From: Verrucomicrobiota bacterium
GTDB lineage: Bacteria; Verrucomicrobiota; Verrucomicrobiia; Chthoniobacterales; UBA10450
Length of the DNA stretch: 8,811 nucleotides
Reading direction: 5' to 3'
Assembly: GCA_003219355.1 (NCBI GenBank)
Contig: QHOQ01000027.1
Location: 1-8,811, forward strand
Of this stretch, positions 1 to 8,407 are shown in pieces. The notes under the pieces are model-generated. The model was not told the DNA's origin and ran no database searches. It saw only the letters and a list, made by a program, of their open reading frames with translations. Each line of letters begins with the position of its first letter. The first letter of the stretch is position 1. Made by a program: the position numbers and the translations under genes.

Positions 1-358
1 CGCCGACGCTCTCCGCAATCGCCAGCGCGGCGGAAATATTGTCGCTTGGATGCGCCGGTTCCTTCGACAAATAAGTATCGTTGTAATCGAAATAGCGGAT
101 GGCGCAGCCGTCCGCGAACGCTGTCCAGTCCGGTGGCGCCTTGTGATTGGTGCCGATAATTGTCGATCCTCGCTTCGCCGAAAACTCTGATGCAACCTCG
201 CGCGCAATCCGACAGGGTTCTTCTTCCCACGCCCCGAGTGCGCAGCCTAACGAGTCAATTACGCGTCGCTTCACTTCGTGTATCACTTCGGGTGAAAGCT
301 CCTCAAACTGAAGCGCGCAAGCGTAATCAGCCAGTTGATGAGCAAGCGTTGTCGTCAT
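1..358 (-). CDS. MmgE/PrpD family dehydratase, N-terminal part (2-methylcitrate dehydratase-like)
   Basis: Partial gene: 119 codons from an ATG at 358, open to the left edge of the window. The translation begins MTTTLAHQLADYACALQFEE and contains RVIDSLGCALGAW (about residues 32-44), then RYFDYNDTY (88-96) and HPSDN (103-107). The D-F/Y-N-D-T and HPSDN blocks are the N-terminal hallmarks of the MmgE/PrpD family. Its best-known member, PrpD, dehydrates 2-methylcitrate in the methylcitrate cycle that burns propionyl-CoA; other members act on related hydroxy-acids such as itaconate-pathway and citrate compounds, so the exact substrate cannot be fixed from 119 residues. The family is usually about 450-480 residues, so about three quarters lies outside the window. 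It is divergent from an acyl-CoA synthetase, which fits short-chain acid metabolism. No clear ribosome binding site precedes the ATG; the start is chosen because family similarity begins within the first ten residues. Confidence 0.85.
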   Translation of the reverse strand, partial: MTTTLAHQLADYACALQFEELSPEVIHEVKRRVIDSLGCALGAWEEEPCRIAREVASEFSAKRGSTIIGTNHKAPPDWTAFADGCAIRYFDYNDTYLSKEPAHPSDNISAALAIAESVG

Positions 359-483
359 GACAAATCGAAACTGCAATCTGCCGATGAATTCCTACCGAGC
401 AAGCGAACACAGGAGCGGTTGCGTCATAGCCTCGCGTGAGCAGTACGGTTGCCCTGTACTTCAAAATCGGACACACTTCCGGC

Positions 484-2466
<1,983 letters not shown>

Positions 2467-2471
2467 CCTCT

Positions 2472-3311
2472 CTAGAAGATTCCGGCGCTAGCCAGTTGTA
2501 TTCGCCAGATCGGGCCGCCCACGTACAGTGAGCCCTCGGCCTTGACGAAGGCCGGGGCCTCGCCGCCGAGGACCCAAACATGCGTGTCTGCCGGTTGCTT
2601 CCCCATCAGACGCGCTACGAAGCCAGTGAGGCCTCCGATTTCAACTTTCACAACAAAGTGCATGGCTTTATGACTGAACCTTCCAATCGTGAACGGTTCC
2701 TCCCCTTGCGGAAGGATCGCAAGCTTGACGAGCCGCGGCTTTGGCGTGGTCGCCACCATTGACACCGTCGTTCGCGGCACACTCGGTTTTATGTCCTTCA
2801 TCAGTGTTAAGAGTAAGCCGTTGGCGACATCTGGCGGCAGCTCCATCCGCTGGGCAATGACTTTCTCTTTGCCCTTAGCCTTGGTGTAACGGACCTTAAT
2901 TTGGCCTGTAGAAGTGTTGATCGAGGTGTCCATCGGTTGCTTGAACGACGGACCTCTCAGAATTAGGCGGTCGCTCAAGAGGCGGAATGTACCGCGCTGA
3001 GAGAATATCGTCGTGTCCTCGTAGATCGAACCATCTTTGAAACGAAATATTAGATGGGTGGTTACGCGATCGCCCAGCGCGTCCTGCGTCATCTGACCAT
3101 CGGCTATGGCCTTACCTTCAAGGGTCCGCACGACAAGAAAGCCATGGATCAGGCCTTCCGTGTGGCGCACACGGATCATATCTGCAAATAGCGCGTTTGG
3201 CTGGAGCATGGCGACACAGGCCAGCAGAATTGCGATCAGTCTGGATCGGGCACCTGAGCGTTGTAGTTCCAAGCGGAGACTATGGTGAGGGCAATCGGTG
3301 CCATGATCCAT
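2472..3311 (-). CDS. hypothetical secreted protein with N-terminal signal peptide
   Basis: I do not recognise a named domain. From the ATG at 3311 the product is 279 residues. A hydrophobic stretch LIAILLACVAML (about residues 25-36) is followed by QPNALFA and then DMIRV, a plausible signal-peptidase site after ALFA, so export is inferred. The mature part is rich in beta-prone segments (THLIFRFKDGSIYEDTTIF, then a run of alternating basic and hydrophobic stretches) and ends in VWVLGGEAPAFVKAEGSLYVGGPIWRIQLA, shown here only in part as a recognisable Gly-rich C-terminal block. The start is uncertain. The frame is open to a GTG at 3461, 4 nt after the mutase stop; an ATG at 3395 has AAGGA eight bases upstream; a TTG at 3272 would give a more typical signal peptide. 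I chose 3311 because the longer forms add 28-50 residues before the signal. It is probably co-transcribed with the mutase genes, though a secreted product has no obvious role with cytosolic mutase. Confidence 0.7.
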   Translation of the reverse strand: MDHGTDCPHHSLRLELQRSGARSRLIAILLACVAMLQPNALFADMIRVRHTEGLIHGFLVVRTLEGKAIADGQMTQDALGDRVTTHLIFRFKDGSIYEDTTIFSQRGTFRLLSDRLILRGPSFKQPMDTSINTSTGQIKVRYTKAKGKEKVIAQRMELPPDVANGLLLTLMKDIKPSVPRTTVSMVATTPKPRLVKLAILPQGEEPFTIGRFSHKAMHFVVKVEIGGLTGFVARLMGKQPADTHVWVLGGEAPAFVKAEGSLYVGGPIWRIQLASAGIF

Positions 3312-3465
3312 TAGCGCGGCGCAGCACGCGTGTCCCACGGCTTGCGTCCACCCATCGATGACCTCAATGAATTGATTCACAAATTTGCGGTACATCCTGC
3401 TAATCCTTGCCAGCCATGAACAGCGGTCATGAATGAACCCAGCGTATCCAAGGCGGCTCACCCCT

Positions 3466-5289
3466 TTACACCATTGGCCGGAACCTGCCGACGACTTCCT
3501 GCAAGTGGTCGGTAATTTGGCCTAACGAGGACACTTCCACCGCGTCGAGCAACGCCGGGAAACAATTTTCGCCGCGCTCCACAACATCGACAAGTTTGTC
3601 GAGGGCACGCTTCGCTTTCCCGGCGTTTTTCTTTTTGAATTTGGCAAGTCGATCAATCTGCAACTGTTGTTTCGCGCGCGGTGTGCGCGCGAGTTTCACT
3701 TCCGGGATGTCATCCGTTCCGTTGCGGTATCGATTCAATCCAATAATCGGCCGAGTCCCGTCGTAAATTTGCTGTTCGTAACGATGCGCCGCATTCTGAA
3801 TTTGGCTGCGCTGAAAACGATCTTCAACCGCGGCAAGCACGCCTCCAAGACGCTCGATCTCGCGGAACTCTTCGAGAATCGCAGCCTCCACTGCGCGCTC
3901 CACTGCTTTCATGCCCGGCGAGCCGCTTAACATGTTCATGGTGTGTTTGAAAATGCCGGATTCCTCGAGCAGGATCGCTTGCCCATGCGCGGCGAGGCGG
4001 ATCCACTCTTCGCTTGGCGTTGTGAACGGTTCATCCGCGCTGTTTGAGTGGCACGAATTCGTCGCGTTCATGTAAGCAAGAATCAACTCCGCTGCCGTGC
4101 GGGTGAGATTATTTTTGAATTCCGCCGCAATGAGCGACCGGCCGCTGGTCTGGGTGTGCAATTTGAAAAGCTGCCCGCGTGGTCCCGCGCCGTACGCGTC
4201 GCGCATTCCAATCGCCCAAATTCTGCGCGACACCCGCGCCAGCGCGATGTATTCGGCGTCGAGTCCACAATCGAGAAAGAACGAAAGGCGTGGACCGAAT
4301 TGATCGACCGGAATTCCGCGCCCCGCGAACATTTCCGCGTAAGCGAATCCATTCGAAAGCGTATAGGCCGCCTGCTGCACAGGCGTCGAGCCGGCTTCGC
4401 CGATGTGATAACCGCTGATCGAGATCGGATACCAGCGCGGCATTTCGCGGGTGGTGAATTCCACCATGTCGGTGAGAAAACGCAGCGAGGCTTCGATGGG
4501 AAAAATCGTTTCGTTCTGCGCCTGAACCTCCTTGAAAATGTCGGCCTGAATCGTGCCGCGCAGTTTCGAAACAACTTTCGACCCGAAACGACGTTTGGCC
4601 GCCGCGATGTACATCGCCATGATGATCGGCGCCGGGCCGCTGATCGTCATCGAGGCGGAGAAATTTGGCGAACCAAGATCGAATCCGTCATAAAGCCGCA
4701 CCATGTCTTCGACCGTATCGATTGCCACTCCGCCTTCGCCGATTTTGCCGGAGACACCGTCCGCGTCACTGTCGATGCCATACAGTGTCGGCCCGTCGAA
4801 CGCGGTGCTGAGCCGATGTGTGCGCTGATGTTGGGTCAGATAATGGAAACGCTCGTTCGTGTCTTCCGCCAGCATTAATCCGGAGAACAACCGCGTTGGT
4901 TCCTCCGGCGGTCGCTCGTCATCGCCGGTCGGCTTTTCTTTCGGACCATTGGTTGAAATTTTTTTTCCGTAACTGCTCAATTCGATTCCACGCGTCGGCT
5001 CCAAATACATCTCGCGATAGGCGCCGTTCAGAAACGGAAACTCACCCGGCAATCCTTCGCCAAAGAGATAACGCGCGATCTCGCCCGGTTCGTCGATTTC
5101 CGGCAGTGCAAGGCGTGGCAATGGCAATCCGGTCGGTGTGTGCGTCACCGGCGTTTTTTCCTTGGTTTCGTTCCAGCGATTAATCAGCTCGCGTCCAAAT
5201 TTTTCGTCCGTCCGTGCGCGTTTCACCTGATCGAGAACGAACTGATTGTACTTCTCAACTGCCTCAACCACTTGTCCAAGCTTGCTCAT
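3466..5289 (-). CDS. adenosylcobalamin-dependent acyl-CoA mutase, catalytic subunit (IcmF C-terminal half)
   Basis: A 607-residue protein that corresponds to the substrate-binding TIM-barrel and C-terminal tail of IcmF, the fused isobutyryl-CoA mutase; it carries no B12-binding domain. In order: a helical N-terminal region (1-45), LPRLALPEIDEPGEIARYLF (58-77 as core), GEFPF at 82-86, RLSTAFDGPTLYG (159-171), MTISGPAP (214-221), the radical-enzyme core SISGYHIGEAG (290-300, with His295 equivalent to methylmalonyl-CoA mutase His244), HTQTSGRS (378-385) and an IcmF-like tail ending SLGQITDHLQEV (588-599). At the acyl-specificity positions it has Phe135 and Gln258, as in isobutyryl-CoA mutase, where methylmalonyl-CoA mutase has Tyr and Arg. 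A stretch at about 98-131 has no counterpart in the IcmF sequences I remember. The ATG at 5289 lies 16 nt after the stop of the B12/G-protein gene, so the two are presumably one operon and one complex. Automated annotation may well call it methylmalonyl-CoA mutase. Confidence 0.92.
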   Translation of the reverse strand: MSKLGQVVEAVEKYNQFVLDQVKRARTDEKFGRELINRWNETKEKTPVTHTPTGLPLPRLALPEIDEPGEIARYLFGEGLPGEFPFLNGAYREMYLEPTRGIELSSYGKKISTNGPKEKPTGDDERPPEEPTRLFSGLMLAEDTNERFHYLTQHQRTHRLSTAFDGPTLYGIDSDADGVSGKIGEGGVAIDTVEDMVRLYDGFDLGSPNFSASMTISGPAPIIMAMYIAAAKRRFGSKVVSKLRGTIQADIFKEVQAQNETIFPIEASLRFLTDMVEFTTREMPRWYPISISGYHIGEAGSTPVQQAAYTLSNGFAYAEMFAGRGIPVDQFGPRLSFFLDCGLDAEYIALARVSRRIWAIGMRDAYGAGPRGQLFKLHTQTSGRSLIAAEFKNNLTRTAAELILAYMNATNSCHSNSADEPFTTPSEEWIRLAAHGQAILLEESGIFKHTMNMLSGSPGMKAVERAVEAAILEEFREIERLGGVLAAVEDRFQRSQIQNAAHRYEQQIYDGTRPIIGLNRYRNGTDDIPEVKLARTPRAKQQLQIDRLAKFKKKNAGKAKRALDKLVDVVERGENCFPALLDAVEVSSLGQITDHLQEVVGRFRPMV

Positions 5290-5305
5290 AATAGGTTTGC
5301 GATCG

Positions 5306-6454
5306 TTATCGCGTCCTGTCTGCTGAAATTAAATCGAACAATCGATCCACGCCAGGATCACGATGCCGCTTTGCGACGGTGTCAATCAGCTTCTGCCCAC
5401 GACGGTTCTGTTCCAGACGCTGTTCGATTTCGCTGTGGGCCGTGCGAGCGCGCTGAAGATCGCTCTTGTTCACTACCACGATCTCGGCCAAATCGAGCAT
5501 CACGATCTTTTGCAACTGCAACCGGCTGCCATAATCCGGATTCATCACCAGCACGGTTAGATCGATAATTCCATCGTTCTGAAACGGCATCGCTTCTTGC
5601 CCGGTGCCAACTGTTTCGATAATGACGTAATCGAAATTCGATTGCGCGAGGTGCGCGAGACAGTCATGAGTCGCAGGCGAAAGCCCACCAGCTTGCCCGC
5701 GCGTTGCCATGCTGCGCATGAACACGCGATCGGTCTGCGAATTAATCATGGTGGCGCGATCGCCCAACAACGCTCCTTGCCCGATAACGCTCGGGTCGTG
5801 CGACAAAATCGCGATGCGTGAATGTCGATCTTGATTGAGAAACCTCAGCACCAACTCGTCGATGAGCGTGGTCTTGCCTGCTCCGCCGGGGCCTGTGAAG
5901 CCTATGACGCGACCAGTTCTTTTTCTTCTATCGGACGTTGAGCCGTCACCGGTGATTGCTGAGCGCCTTCTGGCACCGGATCTGTCTTCAATCTCGGTCA
6001 ACCGTCGCGCCAGTACGAGGTCCGGATTTTTTGCGTGCGTACGTTTCTTGCGGGGCTTGCCATATTGTTTGCGAACATAATCCGTCATTTCACTCAGCGA
6101 AGTTCCAGCAAAAAAAATCTGATCCACACCTTTGCGCGCCATGATGGCTGCATCGTCATGCGTGATCGTGCCGCCGCCGCCGCCGAAGACATTGATGTCG
6201 TGCGCACCCTGTTTGCGCAGTTCCCTCACGACGTCAGCGAAAAACTCGATGTGGCCGCCGTTGTAACTCGAGATGCCAATCGCACGCACGTCCTCCTGGG
6301 CGGCAGCACGCACAATGTCGCTAACGGAGCGGTGATAGCCAAGATACACGACCTCGATCCCGTGACGGATGAATTCCAGGTTGATCGTATTGATGGCGCT
6401 GTCATGCCCGTCGCAAATCGGCACGGCGGTAAGAATGCGGATCGGTGAAGCCAT
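5306..6454 (-). CDS. B12-binding domain fused to MeaI-type G-protein chaperone (IcmF N-terminal half)
   Basis: A 382-residue fusion. Residues 1-132 form a cobalamin-binding domain: DGHDSA at 15-20 (the DxH motif with the cobalt-ligating His17; IcmF also has Ala rather than Gly at the last position), SYNGGH at 63-68 and the Gly-rich GGGGG at 91-95. A basic linker (about 133-181) leads to a G3E-type GTPase: Walker A GPGGAGKT at 188-195, GALLGDR at 227-233, ETVGTGQ at 280-286 and NKSD at 329-332. In the IcmF family the G domain controls loading and unloading of adenosylcobalamin and protects the mutase, using GTP. The protein ends just after DPGVDRLFDL, which in IcmF leads into the helix before the mutase barrel, and that barrel is encoded by the next gene. 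So it likely supplies both cofactor and chaperone to the mutase in the cytoplasm. The start ATG at 6454 has no visible Shine-Dalgarno sequence but begins the domain directly. Confidence 0.92.
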   Translation of the reverse strand: MASPIRILTAVPICDGHDSAINTINLEFIRHGIEVVYLGYHRSVSDIVRAAAQEDVRAIGISSYNGGHIEFFADVVRELRKQGAHDINVFGGGGGTITHDDAAIMARKGVDQIFFAGTSLSEMTDYVRKQYGKPRKKRTHAKNPDLVLARRLTEIEDRSGARRRSAITGDGSTSDRRKRTGRVIGFTGPGGAGKTTLIDELVLRFLNQDRHSRIAILSHDPSVIGQGALLGDRATMINSQTDRVFMRSMATRGQAGGLSPATHDCLAHLAQSNFDYVIIETVGTGQEAMPFQNDGIIDLTVLVMNPDYGSRLQLQKIVMLDLAEIVVVNKSDLQRARTAHSEIEQRLEQNRRGQKLIDTVAKRHRDPGVDRLFDLISADRTR

Positions 6455-6498
6455 CGGAAGAGCGAAAGTCTAACGGTAATCATTTGACGGGCAACGCC

Positions 6499-6504
6499 AT
6501 TGTA
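6499..6504 (-). promoter_or_regulatory. possible -10 element for the mutase operon
   Basis: The minus strand reads TACAAT, one mismatch from TATAAT, 44 nt upstream of the ATG at 6454 in the short gap between the two divergent operons. No good -35 hexamer sits at 16-18 nt spacing, so this is a weak candidate only. Confidence 0.22.
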
Positions 6505-6523
6505 GCCTAGTTGCGAGACTCTC

Positions 6524-7021
6524 ATGAGCGGATCTTTGGCTGCTGCCTCGACGGAAAAATTTCCCTTTTTACACGCGATTGCGACCGCAGGCTTAATCGC
6601 GGGAATCCTCGATATCACGTCCGCGTTTGTGCTCGCCGGATTAAAAAACGTCGGACCGATCCGGGTTTTGCAAGGAGTCGCAAGGGGTCTTCTTGGCCGG
6701 CAAGCGCTTGACGGGGGCCTAACGACGGCTGGCCTGGGTTTCCTAATTCATTTCTTAATCGCATTTGCGGCTGCTTCGGTCTTTTACGCGGCCAGCCGCC
6801 GATTCCCTTTCCTGACGCAGCATGCGGTCAGCTCAGACTTGCTTTATGGAGTGGCCGTTTACGGTTTTATGTATTGGATTGTTGTGCCTCTCGCCTTCGT
6901 TGACTCTCGCCATTCCGTCTCGAGAGATGTTACCGCGGTCATCGTTCATATGCTCCTGATTGGCCTGCCTATTTCGCTCATCGTCCGTTGCTATTCTCGT
7001 CCCGCTCTTCGCTCACCATGA
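6524..7021 (+). CDS. hypothetical four-helix membrane protein
   Basis: A 165-residue protein of unknown function, with four probable membrane helices at about residues 16-40, 66-90, 104-125 and 137-155. Between the first two is the segment PIRVLQGVARGLLGRQALDGG (only partly quoted: PIRVLQ at 45-50, GRQALDGG at 58-65), a pattern I associate with a conserved but unnamed family of small bacterial membrane proteins. ASRRFPFLTQH at 90-100 forms a positively charged loop, which would face the cytoplasm by the positive-inside rule. No catalytic motif is visible. Its TGA stop overlaps the ATG of the downstream SDR gene (ATGA at 7018-7021), which implies co-transcription and translational coupling. 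The ATG at 6524 is taken as start because the hydrophobic family-like part begins soon after; no clear ribosome site precedes it. Confidence 0.82.
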   Translation: MSGSLAAASTEKFPFLHAIATAGLIAGILDITSAFVLAGLKNVGPIRVLQGVARGLLGRQALDGGLTTAGLGFLIHFLIAFAAASVFYAASRRFPFLTQHAVSSDLLYGVAVYGFMYWIVVPLAFVDSRHSVSRDVTAVIVHMLLIGLPISLIVRCYSRPALRSP

Positions 7022-7773
7022 GTGATCTCCGCGATTTTTCTGGCAAAGTTGTGCTCATTACCGGCAGTTCGCGCGGGATTGGCGCGGAAATGATCAAAGC
7101 GTTTGGAAAACGCGGCGCGAGATGCGTCGTCAATTACGTGGCCGATGCTGAGGGTCAAAACAAAGCGGATGCAAACAGCGTGGCCAAAGAGTTGGAAGAA
7201 CCGCTGGTGATCGAATGCGACGTATCGAAGCCAGAGCAAGTCGAATCAATGATGATGGAGATCGGCGACAAGCGCGGCGGCCTCGACATTCTGGTGAACA
7301 ACTCCGGGATCATTCGCGACCGCACGATCAAGAAGATGTCGATGGAAGAATTCGAGAGTGTGTTGCGCGTAAATCTCACTGGCACATTCAATGTCACGCA
7401 GAAGGCGGCCGCGATTCTGCGCAGCGGCGGACGCATCGTGAACATGTCGTCGGTCAGCGGCGAAATGGGATTGTTTGGACAGGTAAATTATTCCTCGAGT
7501 AAGGCGGCGATCATTGCCCTTACGAAAGTTTCGGCGCGCGAGTTTGCGCGTCAGAACATCACGGTGAACGCCATTGCTCCCGGTTTCATCGACATCGGTA
7601 TGAGCAAAGGCGTGCCCCAGGAAGCGATGCAGAGCTTCATCCAACAGATCCCGCTCGGCCGCCTCGGGGAGGTAAACGAAGTTGTAAACGCAGCGCTCTT
7701 CCTCGCCTCTCCAATGGCTTCATACATTACCGGGCACGTTTTAAACGTGAACGGCGGTTTCTACATGGGTTGA
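7018..7773 (+). CDS. FabG-like short-chain dehydrogenase/reductase (3-oxoacyl-ACP or -CoA reductase)
   Basis: A classical SDR of 251 residues that reduces a 3-oxoacyl thioester or a similar ketone with NAD(P)H. Seen: cofactor motif TGSSRGIG at 15-22, NNSG at 94-97 (usually NNAG), and the catalytic tetrad Asn119, Ser145, Tyr158 and Lys162 (YSSSK, with the usual 13-residue Ser-Tyr spacing), then IAPGF at 186-190 and the C-terminal NVNGGFYMG. Arg19 together with Asn39 at the end of the second strand, rather than an acidic residue, suggests NADPH. The length and tail match FabG/PhaB proteins; which substrate is used, ACP- or CoA-bound, cannot be told. The frame is open to an ATG at 6988, but 7018 is chosen because it gives the normal FabG N-terminus and the ATGA overlap with the membrane-protein gene. 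A primary fatty-acid-synthesis FabG would normally sit in a fab cluster; here a specialised paralogue is more likely. Confidence 0.9.
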   Translation: MSDLRDFSGKVVLITGSSRGIGAEMIKAFGKRGARCVVNYVADAEGQNKADANSVAKELEEPLVIECDVSKPEQVESMMMEIGDKRGGLDILVNNSGIIRDRTIKKMSMEEFESVLRVNLTGTFNVTQKAAAILRSGGRIVNMSSVSGEMGLFGQVNYSSSKAAIIALTKVSAREFARQNITVNAIAPGFIDIGMSKGVPQEAMQSFIQQIPLGRLGEVNEVVNAALFLASPMASYITGHVLNVNGGFYMG

Positions 7774-7833
7774 CGTGTGGGGGCAGATACTTCCCCAGAG
7801 CAAGATGCATTGAGAGACTGCGCGCTTCCGATC

Positions 7834-8049
7834 TCAGTCCAGCTTCTGCACCAACAACCAGACCAGGGCCGAAAGCATCGCCGCGAATGTCGATAAAACG
7901 AGCGCCGCCCGCTTCGACTGCCGTATTTTGAACTCAGGCTTTGGAATATCGTCGTGAATGTGGCTGGTCTCGTACAGCTTCATAAGGGAAAACGCCACTA
8001 CGAATCCGACAGCGCCCCATTTCAGACACCCGATAATCGTTTCAAACAT
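7834..8049 (-). CDS. small two-helix membrane protein, hypothetical
   Basis: A 71-residue protein with two probable membrane helices at about residues 5-24 and 48-67, joined by a loop that starts with a His/Asp stretch (HIHDD, 30-34) and ends basic (KPEFKIRQSKR, 37-47). No family is recognised. The hydrophobic pattern, a sensible ATG at 8049 and a good promoter-like sequence just upstream support a real gene in spite of its size. It converges on the SDR gene with about 60 bp between the stops. Confidence 0.6.
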   Translation of the reverse strand: MFETIIGCLKWGAVGFVVAFSLMKLYETSHIHDDIPKPEFKIRQSKRAALVLSTFAAMLSALVWLLVQKLD

Positions 8050-8058
8050 CCCGGAAAT

Positions 8059-8086
8059 ATTCTAGCGCGAGAACTGCGGCGCTCAA
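8059..8086 (-). promoter_or_regulatory. sigma-70-like promoter for the 71-residue membrane protein gene
   Basis: On the minus strand TTGAGC (8086-8081) and TAGAAT (8064-8059) are separated by 16 nt: 4/6 and 5/6 matches to the -35 and -10 consensus. The -10 ends only 9 nt before the ATG at 8049, so transcription would begin almost at the start codon, giving a leaderless or nearly leaderless message. Confidence 0.42.
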
Positions 8087-8176
8087 CATCCCGTTGCTCT
8101 GGCCTCTTTACCGCCGCCGCGAGCAGCTTTACCGACCACAGCTTCGCGAACGCGGCGCCTCCTCTTGTAACGACCA

Positions 8177-8194
8177 GGGCGCAAGCGCCCTTTT
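8177..8194 (+). terminator. hairpin with short T-run, possible plus-strand terminator
   Basis: GGGCGC-AA-GCGCCC (8177-8190) is a perfect GC-rich inverted repeat followed by TTTT (8191-8194). This has the form of a weak intrinsic terminator reading rightwards, but the nearest plus-strand gene ends 400 bp upstream, so its job is unclear. Confidence 0.3.
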
Positions 8195-8407
8195 CAAACG
8201 CACCATATGCGTAAAGTACAACACGACTTCTTCAACTGACCTCGGTCGGTCAGGTGATCGCATACTCTACCCGCCCTCTGCCCTCAAATCCGCCAAGAGA
8301 CGGATTGACTTACTCGCTCCCACTCGTTTCGGCCTCTCGGCTTCGCCCATCTATGTCGCACGCATCCCTTACGGCTCCATTTGCCGTGCCGAACTTCTGC
8401 TTCTCTT

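Larger units (their letters stand above)
8050..8407. other. gene-poor interval of about 360 bp
   Basis: No convincing gene on either strand: the open frames here lack family motifs and their composition changes along the stretch. No tRNA-like T-loop was seen. It holds the promoter candidate next to 8059, a hairpin with a short T-run at 8177-8194, an inverted repeat CTGACC/GGTCAG at 8236-8253 and another AATCCG/CGGATT at 8287-8306. It may be a decayed gene or repeat, or carry an untranslated RNA; nothing decides between these. Confidence 0.5.

Noticed and set aside
359..483. Promoters in the 125-bp divergent gap between the PrpD-like and synthetase genes
   Set aside because: Promoters must exist nearby, but no hexamer pair with good matches and spacing stands out, and no operator-like palindrome was seen.
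2537..2554. Hairpin CGGCCTT-GACG-AAGGCCG 70 bp after the synthetase stop
   Set aside because: A 7-bp perfect stem, but it has no T-run on either strand and lies inside the coding region of the convergent gene.
4048..4878. Open frame of 276 codons on the plus strand opposite the mutase gene
   Set aside because: It lies wholly antisense to a strongly conserved gene, is very Arg/His-rich and shows no motif: a codon-bias shadow.
5289..5308. Frameshift within a single IcmF gene as the explanation for the two frames
   Set aside because: There is a clean stop, a 16-nt spacer and an ATG, with no leftover coding similarity in another frame across the junction; two genes fit better, though an error cannot be fully excluded.
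7778..7797. TGGGG...CCCCA inverted repeat between the convergent SDR and small membrane protein genes
   Set aside because: Only five pairs with a 10-nt loop and no T-run on either side; too weak to call a terminator.
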